The notes beneath the pieces were generated by a model. That model saw only the letters and a list, made by a program, of their open reading frames with translations. It was not told the DNA's origin and made no database searches. Below are positions 38,883-51,506 of a DNA stretch of 64,000 bases, in pieces. Each line of letters starts with the position of its first letter. The stretch's first letter is position 1. Origin of the DNA: Tetrahymena thermophila SB210 (taxonomy: Eukaryota; Ciliophora; Oligohymenophorea; Hymenostomatida; Tetrahymenidae); contig NW_002476570.1 of NCBI RefSeq assembly GCF_000189635.1, positions 310,001-374,000 of the forward strand, given 5' to 3'. Both the position numbers and the translations under genes were made by a program.

Positions 38883-41800
38883 ATGGCGGATAGATCATAT
38901 TAAAGTATTCATGTTTTAGTCGCAGAGGATGATAATTTCCAAAGATTAGCTCTTATAGATATTTTGACCCTTTGCGATTACCAAGTTACTGCTGTAGAAA
39001 ACGGAAGATTAGCTAGGGATGAACTCTTAAAAGCAGATTCAAATATTGATATTGTTCTTTTAGATCTATACATGCCAGAGATGGATGGTATTGAGTTATT
39101 ATTATTAATGTAAGAACATGAACATTTAAAAAGAATTCCTGTAATTATGATGAGTTTCGATAATGAATAAGAAAGAGTTGCCTATTGTATTGCAAATGGA
39201 GCTAAAGATTATCTTGTTAAACCTCTTAGAATTTAAAACGTTAAAGGTACAATAATTATTTTAAGTGGGTATTAAAATTATAAAATATGAAAAATAAAAT
39301 AAAAAAAAACAAATAGCTGATCTGCAAAATAAGTTTGAAGCTTTTTCTTACTACTTTATCAATGCATTTAATTAAATATAGCTAAATATCCCTATTTTAA
39401 GAATAGAATGTCTTCCTTTATAATATATGAACTAATATCATTTAGTTTTTATGAATTAAATTTTAATTTGATCTATAAAATTATGAATTGAAATCCAATA
39501 AAATCATGTCTGCAGCATTCAGAAGTTATATATTTTTTTAAAAATATTTGTAGGTTTAGCAAAATATGTGGAATATAATCCAAACAATACCACAGTAGGA
39601 AATGGAGGAGTTGGTTTATAGTCTTATAAAGTAATTAGAATGATTGGTTAAGGCGCAGGAGGAAGTGTAGAGTTAGTTTAAAAAAGAAGCGATGGATAAC
39701 TTTTTGCTCTCAAAACTATTAGTATGAAATTCATGGATGACTAGTAAAAAAAAATGGCATAACAGGAAATCACCTTGTTAAAAGTGCTTGTTGCTCCTTC
39801 TATAATTCGTTATTATGAATCTTTTGTGGAAAATGATTCGATTCACATGTAAATATATAGAAAATATTAACAAAATGTTAAAAAATGTTTAACTAAAATC
39901 TTATTTTTTATTAGTATCATGGAATACGCTAAAGAAGGTGCCTTAAGCGATAAAATTACAGAACATAAATAAAAAGGAATACCTATAGATGAAGAAACAG
40001 TTTTATATTTCACAGCATAGATTATTATTTCAGTGCTTTTTATGCACTCTAAAAACATTTTGCACAGAGATATTAAAACTTAAAATCTCTTTTTGACCAA
40101 AGAAAATATAGTTAAGTTAGGAGATTTTGGTATCTCTAAAGAATTAGGTACAAATGCAAACGCAAAGACATTAGTTGGTACACCTTATTTCATGTCTCCT
40201 GAAGTATGCAGTGGTGAAAATTATGGATAAAAAGCAGATATTTGGGCTATAGGGTGCACTTTGTACGAAATGGTCATGCTGAAAAGACCTTTTGATAACG
40301 ATAACTTGAATATTCTTTTCAATAAAATTAGATTTGAAGTATTAATAAAATGTTAGCGCAATTGTTTTATATCATTTTAAATAATAAATAAAATAGGCTC
40401 CTCCTCCTTTACATGAAAATACTAGTACTGAAATACGTATGCTTATAACATTCATGCTTTAAAAGGACCCAGTAAAAAGACCTTCTGTTTGGGATTTGGC
40501 TAAAATTCCTATCATATCTAAAAATATCAGAAAATATTATGAAGAAGAAGCTCAAGATGATCCATTTTTAAAGGAATATATCTTTTCTGGACCTAAAAAT
40601 CACCCAAATATAAATAAAAATGTGCCAAAAGACGAAAAGAAAAATACAAGCGATAATACTTCAAAAACTTAAGATTAGTCTTAAAACACAAATGAAGAGA
40701 TGTTTAAAGCTCTTAGTTCCGCTTTGTCTCCTTATGACTAGAAAATTAGCATGTTTAAGGTTGAAAGAAACGTCATAAATGGAAAGTAGTTATTTTAATG
40801 GATTTAGCAATACTATACAAATTACAATACTTCTCAGGTAGTTGAAATGTTGAATGAGTTAGTTGAGAAAAAATATCTTCACCACATTGCTGGTCCTTTG
40901 CATCAATCTGATCCAAATTCTTTATATAGATTCTAATTTGATATGCCAGGAATTGCAGCTAATCTGACAAGAATTTGGAATAAGACTGCTAGACCTGCTC
41001 TTTAATGTCTTTAGGGAATTGTAGAAACTGCAAATGAAGTATTAACTGAAGTAATTATACTAACTATTTAAAAAAAAGCAAAAAATAAATTTATTTCCTT
41101 AATTTTTAATATGATAAATAGGTTACAGATAAGCTGGAAGGAAAGGTTTTTGATGATAAGCTATATCAAAATAAAAAATATATCAAATTCTTAGAATTGG
41201 TTTGTGAGCTGTAAAAAATTTATTTGTAAGATACTAATGAACAAGAGAGAAAGTGCATTTTTATCAATTTACTCTAAATTATGTATTTCCATAAATTCAT
41301 GAAGCAAAGATACATCAGAATGAGGAACGAAAAGAAAGAAAAAGTCACTACTCTTTTTGAGACTTTAGCATCATTTTTGCCTTTCTTTAGCAGTATAATT
41401 GATCATTTATTTATTAATTCATATATTAAGTAGTTCTTTTACTAATATTAGAAAGTTAAGATGAATTTTACTATACTATTGGTAACCTTTAATTCACATT
41501 AGATGACATTAAGCATGGTATAATAAGAGGTAATAAGACTCAAAAATTAAGCTCATTTAAGCCATTTGCAGACAACGATAGTAGGAAATAATTTGTTCTA
41601 ACTCCAGATTTAAGAATTTTGATGCTTTTTAAAGAAGAAAATGTCATTCCAACTGAGTTGAAATATATAAAATTAGAAACTATGGAATAGTAGTTAAATG
41701 AAATTTGCAATAAATTTTTGAGCACATACGTGTACATAGATAATATAGAAAATGATCTAACTATGCATAAGATATTCTAAATATATCAAAGCGATTTCGG

Positions 41801-41930
41801 CCCAGAACCATAAGATGCAATAGTGTGGGCTTCAAACTACACTAAAAATCTAGGTAGAGTAGACGATTTAGTTTAAAATATAAAATCAGGAGATATATTT
41901 GTATAGTATTAAGAAAAATTTGAATCCTGA
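38883..41930 (+). CDS. Response-regulator receiver / NEK-like kinase / DEP / DUF547 fusion
   Basis: Six exons (38883-39246, 39554-39848, 39915-40338, 40397-41050, 41122-41392, 41452-41930) give 828 aa. Residues 8-120 are a receiver with acidic pair (VAEDDN), phospho-acceptor Asp ([12 protein letters not shown]), Ser (IMMSF) and Lys (YLVKPL). About 146-400 is a complete protein kinase: glycine loop GQGAGGSV, lysine in FALK, LHRDIKTQN, GDFGISK and GTPYFMSPE, closest in style to NEK kinases. About 480-542 reads as a DEP domain (FKVERN..GKQLFQWI). About 579-730 is DUF547, with the hallmark [20 protein letters not shown]. All catalytic residues are present. A receiver fused to a Ser/Thr kinase implies direct control of the kinase by a phosphorelay (inference). 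The first intron, 307 bp, is much longer than the others (58-71) and could hide a small exon. Confidence 0.88.
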
Positions 41931-42202
41931 TATCTAAAAATATAAATATCATATTAATTCATTGACCAAATACTAACAAATTAAATATATTTTATTATAT
42001 ATTTCTAAAACTGTATTCAATTTATAATTGTATTATATAAATTTTTTTTTTTGATGTTGGATTTATTTTAATTCTAAATTTTATTTATTAAAAATATTTG
42101 ATAAATAAATGAAATTTACAAAAAAATTATGATTATTTCTAAAAAAAAAATTCATGATTTTTATATTTTGTTATATCAATATTAAAAATAAAAAAAGCGG
42201 AT

Positions 42203-42275
42203 AGCCCGCCGTGGGGCTCGAACCCACGACCACAAGATTAAGAGTCTTGCGCTCTACCGACTGAGCTAGGCGGGC
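42203..42275 (-). tRNA. tRNA-Lys(CTT), copy 1
   Basis: The reverse complement folds as a standard tRNA: acceptor GCCCGCC/GGCGGGC, D-arm with AGCTCAGTCGGTAGAGC, anticodon arm CAAGA-CTCTTAA-TCTTG giving CTT, and T-arm CGTGGGTTCGAGCCCCACG. There is no intron. A T-rich Pol III stop (CTTTTTTT) follows just downstream on the minus strand. The coordinate includes one discriminator base; CCA is not encoded. Confidence 0.96.
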
Positions 42276-42399
42276 CTTACAATATTTGATATAATTTTTT
42301 TATTAATTTTTCTAATTTAATTATAATTTATTTTTATTACTTTTTTAAGCATATGAATTTCATTTGAAAATATGAAAAATTAAAAAATAAAAAGCGGTT

Positions 42400-42472
42400 A
42401 GCCCGCCGTGGGGCTCGAACCCACGACCACAAGATTAAGAGTCTTGCGCTCTACCGACTGAGCTAGGCGGGC
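42400..42472 (-). tRNA. tRNA-Lys(CTT), copy 2
   Basis: This copy is identical to copy 1 over the mature tRNA and about 200 bp away in the same orientation. The next dozen bases downstream are also nearly identical (CTAACCGCTTTTT here, CTATCCGCTTTTT there), whereas the 5' flanks differ, which points to a duplication or conversion limited to the tRNA and its terminator. Confidence 0.96.
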
Positions 42473-42662
42473 AGTACATGAGTTAAAATATGAAATTGAG
42501 TGATTTTATTAAATTTTAAGGAGTAAAGCTATTAAAAAATAGGATTTTTAATTGTAAATCTAATTTAGTTTTATCATTAATTAAAAACATGTAAATTTAT
42601 TTGAGTTCTTTTTTAAGAATTTCAAAGCAAATGAAATGTAAAATAAATAAATAGGATTATTT

Positions 42663-44422
42663 TCATTACTATGATTATTACTGCTATTAATACTATTAAA
42701 ATTATTTTAAGAATTATTTTTCTTTCATAATTTTTTTTTCTGCATACTTTTCTAGTTCATTAACTTCTTTTTGTGCAATCGATTCATTTTAAATATAATA
42801 AGAATTAACCTATTCTTCAAGACAAAATCCACTATTAAAAATATATTTTTTTATAAATCTTACAAATAATTAATTATATGTAATAAGTAATTTACTCAGC
42901 TTATATAGTAACTGTATGTATACATTCATATTCTTTTTTCATGATATCAAAACAGTCTTATAGAGATTACTTTGTTATTCCAGAGTTTTTTCTTTTAATA
43001 TATTAAAAAATATACATAATCAATAAATCAAACCACATTTTCTTACTAAACATCTATAGAAAGAGATGAAAGATATATCAAAGATCTGAGCTACTAAATT
43101 AAATATATAAATCCACCTTCATCAATGATAGTTTGACTTGAATTATATAAATAAAATAAAATATATTTTCAACCTTTTAATTAAAATAAACCTCAAATTT
43201 AAAAAAATAGAAGAGAGCAGCAATAGTTGTGATAAAGATTCTCCAATTGACATACATCCTTTATTCAATATTTTATTATCCCTAATTTTTTCATAATTTT
43301 TAGAATTAACTAAACACTTTCAATTTAATTACGATATGTCTACACTCAAATCTTCTAAAACCTTAGCTAAGACAATTGCTTAAAAAAATAACTGGCAGCC
43401 TTCTTTACTAATAGAATTATTCCTAATAAATTTAAATTATTAATGCTCAAGGTAAAAAATCGGTAAATAGTTTTCATACGATAAATTGATATTCAAAATT
43501 TTAAGTTTACTACTCAACATACCAATTCCTCTACCAATTCTTTGAGCACCCATATCTCCCAAATAATTATTCCTATTTAACATAGATAAATGTTAAATAA
43601 AATATTTAATATCATAATTACCATAAATAGATATTTATTAATTCAGTTTCTTTACATGATTCTAAAATTTACTAAACAAATATTGACCCATCAGACCTTA
43701 TCTAATTATTTCTTTGAAAATATTTTATCGAATTATATTTTTGATGTTATTAATTTACTGTAGGTCAAGTGTAACTTCCTTTGCCTGATTAAATAAGTAA
43801 ATATTATCTGAAGGTGAGCTTATGTTTAATATATTTTTTAAGGCATCCCTATCTAAGTTGCAACTCCTATTTGATTAGATATTCACTAAGATTTCAAATA
43901 AATTAATAACAAAATATTACATAAAGCATAATTCTAAATTTTTTATAGTTGAATAAGAGCTAATAGCTCTTCCAAAGCTAACCCAATCTTAAGAATCTAA
44001 AATATTGTTACTTATATATTTAAATTGTATTTTTTATCATATTAAGCGCAGAGATAAAATTTGATTTTACGATAACTCCAACTTTAACATTGAGAGTTTT
44101 TTGTGACCTTCAAGACCATTGCTTAGAAAAGATAAGCTTTGTTTTGTCAGCTTACAATCTCTTTATACAAATTAAAATATAAGAAATGTTTATATAAACT
44201 TAAAGAAATTACGAAACATCCATAACTATTGTTTCAATTTGATAGCAACCTTTTAGCTTATGACATAAATTATATGCTTATTCATTTGATAAACCACTTA
44301 TTCTTTTTGAATTAAAAGTTTTATTAATGGTTGCCAAGCTAAAAATGTATTTTTATAGCAATTTACGATAATTAAATATGTCGCTGATGATCTTTAATAT
44401 TTTGTACTTTACTCTCAAGCAT
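42663..44422 (-). CDS. Leucine-rich-repeat protein with one-repeat exons
   Basis: Nine exons read leftward: 44367-44422, 44213-44338, 44071-44160, 43480-44010, 43333-43422, 43192-43281, 43047-43136, 42896-42991, 42663-42831; 445 aa. Four exons are exactly 90 nt and one is 96, each holding one ~30-residue leucine-rich repeat. Every internal intron is phase 2 and most split a Ser codon in an L-x-L-S motif. Repeats such as GDMGAQRIGRGIGML and DEGGFIYLIQQLRSL resemble the ribonuclease-inhibitor LRR type. The C-terminus is a helical, Gln-rich tail. There is no signal or membrane segment. The first exon is uncertain: it needs a 28-bp intron (44339-44366), far shorter than any other here, so the true start may lie elsewhere. 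The role is probably protein binding; the partner is unknown. Confidence 0.75.
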
Positions 44423-44984
44423 TATCTATATATTTAATTCTATTTTAATTGTAAGAATATTTTTAAATATATATGTGTTCAACACTTTTAATTTTTGAAT
44501 GATAGATATAAATAAATATGAATATTTTTAATTAAAATCTTCAATGAAGATAATAAATACTTATCTTATTTATTTATTTATTTACATTAAATAACTATCA
44601 AATACATTTATTCTATTTAATATAATAAAACATTTTTAAAATCAAAAACATCAAAAAAAAACATACAAAAATGTAAAATTTATTTTTAGTCAGAAAATAA
44701 AAAGTAATCACTTCCTTTATCAAAAAGATTTTTAAATTGATTTACTGTAAATAATTCTAAATAAAAGCTCTTACTTTTAGCATATTTTGAGAAATTTAAA
44801 TTAATCTAGTTCAGTAAAATTTAAAAATATTTTTTAATTTATTTAATTTATAAACATTATTTAAGAGGAAAAAAATTGACAGTAACTTATAAAATTCAGT
44901 TTTAAAGTTTTTTTTAATGTTTGATTAGTAATTTTAACCATTTTTGACAATTTTACAGTTAAAAGTTAAAATTAAAATGCTTTT
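44423..44984. other. Intergenic, nothing recognised
   Basis: AT-rich sequence between the 5' side of the LRR gene and the 3' end of the coiled-coil gene, both on the minus strand. It may contain the LRR promoter and, if the 28-bp intron is wrong, an alternative first exon. No RNA gene or repeat is seen. Confidence 0.5.
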
Positions 44985-47900
44985 TCAGTGATTTATAGAT
45001 GAATTATTTAATGAAACAATACTTTGTTTCATGATAAACTATCTTCTTTTCTCGTAAGAAGACACCTTTTCTTTATTATTTTATGGATTTTTTGAAAAGT
45101 TAATGGAAGTTCTGTTTAGCTAAAATTATTCGTTATTTTATTATGTTTAAGATTTTTAATTAGGTTTACTTTGAATGAGTTTTCTTACTTTATGCTGTGT
45201 TGTAATTTTAATTTAAGAACAGGTTAATTAGTTAAAATTAAAATCATTAACCTATATTTGTTTGCTATCTAAACTTGAAAACCTTTTGAGCTTATCCTCT
45301 TAACAATATGATTATTCTTATTGAAAAAAATTTTATTCTCTTGATCTTAGCTAAGCACGTGGATTTGATTCCTATATTTCATAATAGTTACCTTCCTTTT
45401 ACTCCCTTGAAGTCAATGAATTATTTAGTAAATTAATTTCATTTTCTAAATTATTATTAGATTAATTTAAAAGTGAAGGACGATAAGTAGAACATCCTTA
45501 ATCTATTGTTTAGCTTAGAGTGTTTGAAGTTCCTACATGATGAGTACTAGGTTCGTTTAAAGACCTACATGTTTCTTATAAAAAAGCTTCATTATTTGTT
45601 TACTACTTAGTTTAATCTTTTTAATCATCCAATCTAATTGATTATCTCAATACTTTTTTGTATATTTTTTGAGGCTAAGCTTTGTTATGAGAAGGATCTA
45701 GAGAAATACTTGATAATATTTTTTAGCAGAATTAAAGTAAATCTATTCTTGTATAGTTTTTACCATCTAAATAAACTGGTTATGGCTTGTATGCTAAACA
45801 TGCAAGCTTAAACAACTAATTTATTTATATTTATTAGCCTGAACAGCTTAGACATTTATCATCAAAATGTATATTGCTTATGAATCCTCTTTAACTATTC
45901 TAGTTTATTCTTTAGTTATCCTGTTAGCAAAAATTTTATTAGAATCCTGTATCTATTTTTTTTATTAAACTAATATAAAATTTTTAATAATATAAAAATA
46001 AATTTACTTTAGTCTATAGGACTCTCTCGAAAGCCATAAAGTCCAATTGAATTTTTATCTTTTTCGTCCTAGAGGAATAAATGAGTAATAATTGTGCAGA
46101 ATTAATTTAAATGAAAGACATTTGATTCAAAAATATGATTTGCCTACTAAATTAACTATAAGCATTATTAAATAGTGTTTAAGCTATCATTTTATGCATC
46201 AACAGTATTAGAAAGACCTAACCTCATGCTATTTGTTTTATTTTATTCTTACTCTATCATTTCATAGCACCTATTATATTAAATTTAGTTATACTCTTCC
46301 CTTTCTTCAAGCTATTTATTTATTTTTAGCTAGAATTCTTATTGTTAATTCTCAAATTTATGAGTATACTATTTAAATTAATCTTCTACTTTCTAATAAA
46401 ATTTAGGACTTGATAACTCTTTAGCTATAATTTCTTCTACACTTAAAATCTCTTCTTCGTTTCCATCTGGTGAATAAGCTCTATTTGTTTTAGAAGATTA
46501 ATCAAAATATCTCTGATCTTTTCTACTATTTTAAGTACTTGCTTAATTAGAAGATTTGAGCTAATTTTGCTAAATATTGCTATTACTCTATGCCAATTAT
46601 TTTGGAAAAACTTCATTAAACTCTTAGCTATTATTAGTATTTTCTTATTATGTTTATTATACAGCTGGTATTGAATACTTTTCTTCTGTATTCTATTCAT
46701 AGAAATTGTTTAGATTAACATCATTTTAATTTTATTCTTTCTATTAGCTTGATAACCGCTCTTCTTTATTCTAGTTTTTCAAAAGCTTTTATCTATTTAA
46801 GCCTTATTAAATAATCAAAAATAAGCCAAATAATTATCAAAATAAAATTAATTTTATATAAAGAAAAATAAATTTAAAAAGAAATGTTTAAAATTACAAA
46901 ACATTTTACAATTTAAAAATAATTGATTGATTGAGAAAAATATTACTTACTTATTTTTTTAAATTTTGCATTTCTTTTGACAATATTTGATATTTTATCT
47001 TAAAAGAGCTTATTAATCTCAGAAAAGTCTATTGAAATTGGCACATTCTACTTCTCATAGTTTAATTCATTAGATTGGTTTAGCTGTTATGTTTCCTACT
47101 ATTATAAGCGATTATTTAGTATTTTAAATTGCTTTTCATCAAAATCTACTAGCTTCTTTTAGGCTTCATTAGAAATACAAGCATATAAACATTCTGTAAT
47201 TTGTGTGTAAGTATTTAGTGGAATGTGTAAATCAATAAATGAACAAAGCATTGATAAATCTTTTTATTGTTTATCAATACATTATTATATTAGCTACACT
47301 TTTTGCTGTAGAATAGGTATATCCTCTAATTTCTTATTGATATTAAATATATCGTTCTCGTTTTAAAGCATCCTTTTCTACAGTTAATTAATTATTTCAG
47401 TATTCTATTTTATATGAATTCCTTTTTATCCTAAAGATGATTAAAGTGTATTTATGCTATTATTCATTTCTTACTAAATTTCAGACTACTCTGTCATGTA
47501 CGCTTTAATCTCTTCCTTTAATTTAGTTTATTTGCTAGATTGATTGTCTATTAAATAAGATATTTCTTATTTAAATTTGTCCATTTACTTTACTGATTAT
47601 TCCATATTCATATTACTCGAATCTATTTATAAGGATTGTTATTTAATTTATCCCTATATCTAGGTAAATAAAATTTCATTATTTTAATTTGTTTTCACCA
47701 TACTGTCACCCTTTTCTTTTATATCAATTTTAATTTTACCAAGCTCTTAATGTAAATTATTAAATCTTTTAGTTGCCTCATCAAAAATTTTCATTCTTCT
47801 CTCATTTTATATTAAAGTCTCATCAAATTATTATATTTTTTCCTAAATTTAGTTTAGTAAATCTTCAAAGCCATCTACTTTCTGTCTATCTTTCATTAAT

Positions 47901-48034
47901 TTATTAATATTAGGATCAATCAGCTCAAATACAAATTATCTTATCTTTGTCTCAACTTCATACCATTCAAACTCCCTTAATCTTAAACCTTTTTATTTCT
48001 CATCGCTTCTAGTTTATAAATTTTCATTAGACAT
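44985..48034 (-). CDS. Long coiled-coil protein with a CLSC motif
   Basis: Three exons (46951-48034, 46008-46802, 44985-45952) with introns of 148 and 55 bp give 948 aa; phases agree. Residues 1 to about 360 and again about 500-580 are rich in Lys, Glu, Gln, Asn and Leu with heptad-like spacing and should form coiled coils. The middle (about 380-480) is Gln/Asn/Ser-rich and probably disordered. Near residue 650-680 there is a compact segment with HFDDKCLSCSGQ followed by a conserved-looking ACLAYKPQPVYLDGKNY stretch. A CLSC-type motif after long coiled coils recalls DUF4795 proteins of cilia (QRICH2 relatives), but I recall that only loosely and the assignment is tentative. There is no signal peptide or membrane segment. 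A cytoskeletal or ciliary role is a guess. Confidence 0.8.
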
Positions 48035-49584
48035 TTATGTATTAATTTTTATGAATTTATATATCTAATTATTTGATTAACCTGTTTAAAAGCTATTATT
48101 TTCTAATTTTAATTTAATAACAAAATTGTATAAGTTAATATAATTACCAATAACCAAGCATAGATATTATTAAAATATTTGATAAAAAAAAAGAAAAAAT
48201 AAATTCTAACTTTAACAAATAAAATTGGGACTTATTTCATAAGTAACTTTAACTGATAAATATATAAGTTGGCTTTAATATAATTTTAATTAAATTATAT
48301 TTTTTAGATGTTCTAATTATTAGTAATTTATTTTAAAGCTCAAAAAACTAAATAATTGGGGATAATAAACTTTTATAGTTATGGTTTAAATATTCATAAA
48401 ATATACATTTTAGCTTAACTTTTTTGCAATTTAAAAGTAAAGTATATTGGATCATCATAAATCAATATCTTTCCTTTATAAAATAATATAAAAATTTAAT
48501 TTCCTAATTTCCTAAAAGATTTTTTATAAGAAAAAGTATTGACTGATATATAGTAATATAAACTTTATTTATAATATGCCATTTAAAATTATATTAATTC
48601 CTTCATAATAAATTACTGGTTTTCTTCATAAATAACTTTTACCATAAAAAAATCCACAAGAGAGCAAATTTAATGAATATTATTTAACTTTTTTTCAAAA
48701 ATAAAAGAAAATGATTGAGTTTTCAGTTTATAAAATTCTTTATCCTTAAGACTATTTGAATACAAACATTTTTTTCTGTATAGCTTTAATATATAATTAT
48801 TTTGATAATAAAACTTATTTTCATGCAATCAAAAATATGAAAATAAATTGTTATGAAATTAGCAATAAATAATAGCATTTTGTTTTTAAAAATTTGTCCA
48901 AATAACATTGACTGCATAAAATTTTATACACTTTGAAGTTTGACTTTATTATAAAAGCTCGTTTAAATATAAATAGTTGCTCTCAACTTTAAACAAAATT
49001 AAACATGTAAAATAATTATTCTAATTTTTATAAGTTAATCATTATGTTAAATAGAAAAGAATTTGATTTTTTCTTCATTAACAATAAATCCTCAATTTAA
49101 ATCAAAATTCTTAAACTTTATTTGGATTTAAGATAAGAAAATTTGGATTTCCAAAAATAAAAAGTTAATTATGTAATCAGATCTAATAATATTCAATCAA
49201 TATAATTTTTTTTGTTTTGTAAGTAATACTTTGCTCATATATTAAAATCTAAATTTATGTTATTGTAGAGGATTTTATAATTTGCCCTTTATTCATATAT
49301 TATCCATCATTTAATTATTGATTTTTAATTGAATGAATAAAAATAATAAATAACTTTGAACTTATTTTATTCTCTCTTCTCTTTGTTTACAAACATTGAA
49401 TGAATAAAGCCCATGTTTTGAGCAAAAACTTTTTGGTAATACATGAGGAATTCAATTATTTGATTAATTAGTTTTAACCAACAATATGTTTTTTAAGTAT
49501 CACTATATTTTTAAATGTAAAAATCTGATAAAAATTAGATTAATTAAAGAAGATATAAATCAGATTTTAGAACAAAAATAAAGA
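48035..49584. other. Divergent intergenic region
   Basis: This 1.5 kb AT-rich region separates the coiled-coil gene (leftward) from phosphoesterase gene 1 (rightward), so promoters for both should lie here. No gene, tRNA or conspicuous repeat is seen. Confidence 0.5.
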
Positions 49585-51506
49585 ATGAATAAATATAGCG
49601 TATTAGCTCTGCTTGCCTTGCTAGCAATTGTTTCTGCTCAAAATTGCAAAGTCACTCTTCCAAGACTATTAATTGGTGATAAATATACTAACGCTACCAG
49701 TGATGTTACCGCAGTTATAGCCTTCGATACTATTGATGAATGTAAAGGTGTTGCAACTTTAAATTTCAATAAAGGTGACCCAACTTTTGACTTCAGAGTT
49801 ATAGACCCTGTAATACAATTAGTTGATGCAGATTTAGACCATAGCGGTAAATAAAAAGAACATGTGAAATACTTAAAATACACTCAAATCATTTAACTTA
49901 AGGCTGATGTAGAAAAGTCTTACACTGTCTAAATCTAAGGAAATAAAACAAATGCAACTAGTATTTTTGACACTAATTACACATTCATTCTTCCTAAACT
50001 TCCTTCAGACAACGCTAAATACACTTAAAATTAAGTTAAATTCTTGTTCTTAGGAGATTAAGATTTAACTGCAAACGGTACTGCAGTCTTAAATTATCTC
50101 AATGCTAACACTTAAACTAATAAGTTTGATGCTATGATTTACCTTGGAGATTATGCTTACGAATTCTATTAAAATAATGGTAAAAAGGGAGATGACTATC
50201 TTAACACATTCGCCCCTCTTTCTTTCAGCTACCCATTGGCAATGACTCCTGGTAACCATGAAGACAACTTAAACTTTACTATTTTCAATAGTAAATTCTT
50301 TTTACCTGGCTTCAATAGAACTTAAAACAACTACAACTCATTCACAATTGGTAAATAATTAATTAGCTTTAATTACCTTCCATTCAAAAAAAATTAAGTG
50401 ATTTTACACAAAAAAAAATTGGAAATACTTTAGTTAATTATATAAGAATTATTAAATGCAGCAAGCAGCAGTAGTAGCAGCCGATTAATTTATTTATTTA
50501 TTTTCAAATGGTTTTTATTTTATTATTTTCAAAAGAAATTAATTAAAATAAAAGAATAATCATTCTCAATATCTTCTTTCATCTTTTTTTAATTAGAAGG
50601 ATAAAATTATTATTTAAACAAAATGTCAAACCCAACAAACAAATACAATAAACTCATTAATAAATTTATTAATATTATGATTAAATTAAAACATAAGAAA
50701 TAATTTTATTAAATATCATATGAGTATTAGTTTAGAAATTATTAAATTATATTGATAAAAAGTTAAATTTCTAACTTTTTGTTTTAAATAAATAAATAAT
50801 AGGTATGGTCCATTTCGTCCATATTAATTTGCACTTCTTTTCCATAACAAAGGATGATGAAAAAGATAAAATGTTGAAATGGTTGAAGAACGATCTTGCT
50901 ATTGCTTCAAATGCAGGTTAAAGAAAAAATGTTCCTTGGATTATTGCTGTTGGCCATAAGCTAAACTATTGTTATGATCCTTATTATGCTAATAACACTG
51001 AATGTATTGGATATGCCTAATAATTCTTACCTATTGATAATCTTTTGAGCTAATATGGTGTTGATATGTTTATTGTTGCACATTAACATTACAACTAAGT
51101 TATGGCTCCTATGGCTCGTAATTAACTTTAAGACTACAAATTGACTACTGTTTCTAGCAACGAATTTACTCTCCAAAAAGGTAAGGGATACATAACTATT
51201 ATTTAAGGTAATGGTGGTTGTGTTACTCCTATTATTCCTCCATCTAAAAGCAGAATGTTAGATCTTGCTTCTGACTTACAAAAAGCTAACCTCTTCATTG
51301 ATGCTTTTAACTATGGTTATGGATATATTTAAGTTATTAACTAGACCAATGTTGAATATGTATCATATGATGCCATCAACAAGAAACAACTCGTTAAATT
51401 CAACATTAAGTCTTAACATCAAGCCTCTGGGGGTCAAAGCGCTACTTTCGGCTAACTTATTACTTTCTCATTAGTGATTTTATTAGCATTATTTACTACT
51501 ATTTGA
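49585..51506 (+). CDS. Secreted purple-acid-phosphatase-like metallophosphoesterase 1
   Basis: Exons 49585-50350 and 50803-51506 with a 452-bp phase-1 intron give 489 aa. Residues 1-18 are a clear signal peptide ending in SAQ. The calcineurin-like core follows: LFLGDQD near 152, YLGDYAYEF near 188, PGNHED near 222, AVGHK near 304 and AHQHYN near 348. The last ~20 residues are hydrophobic and end at the stop, as in a GPI-anchor signal or tail anchor. This order (GD, GDxxY, GNHE, H, then xHxH) is that of metal-dependent acid phosphatases. The last motif has Ala where family members usually have Gly (GHxH), and the first GD motif is unusual. The metal ligands otherwise look present. A cell-surface phosphatase is likely. 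Paralogous to the gene at 56663. Confidence 0.87.
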
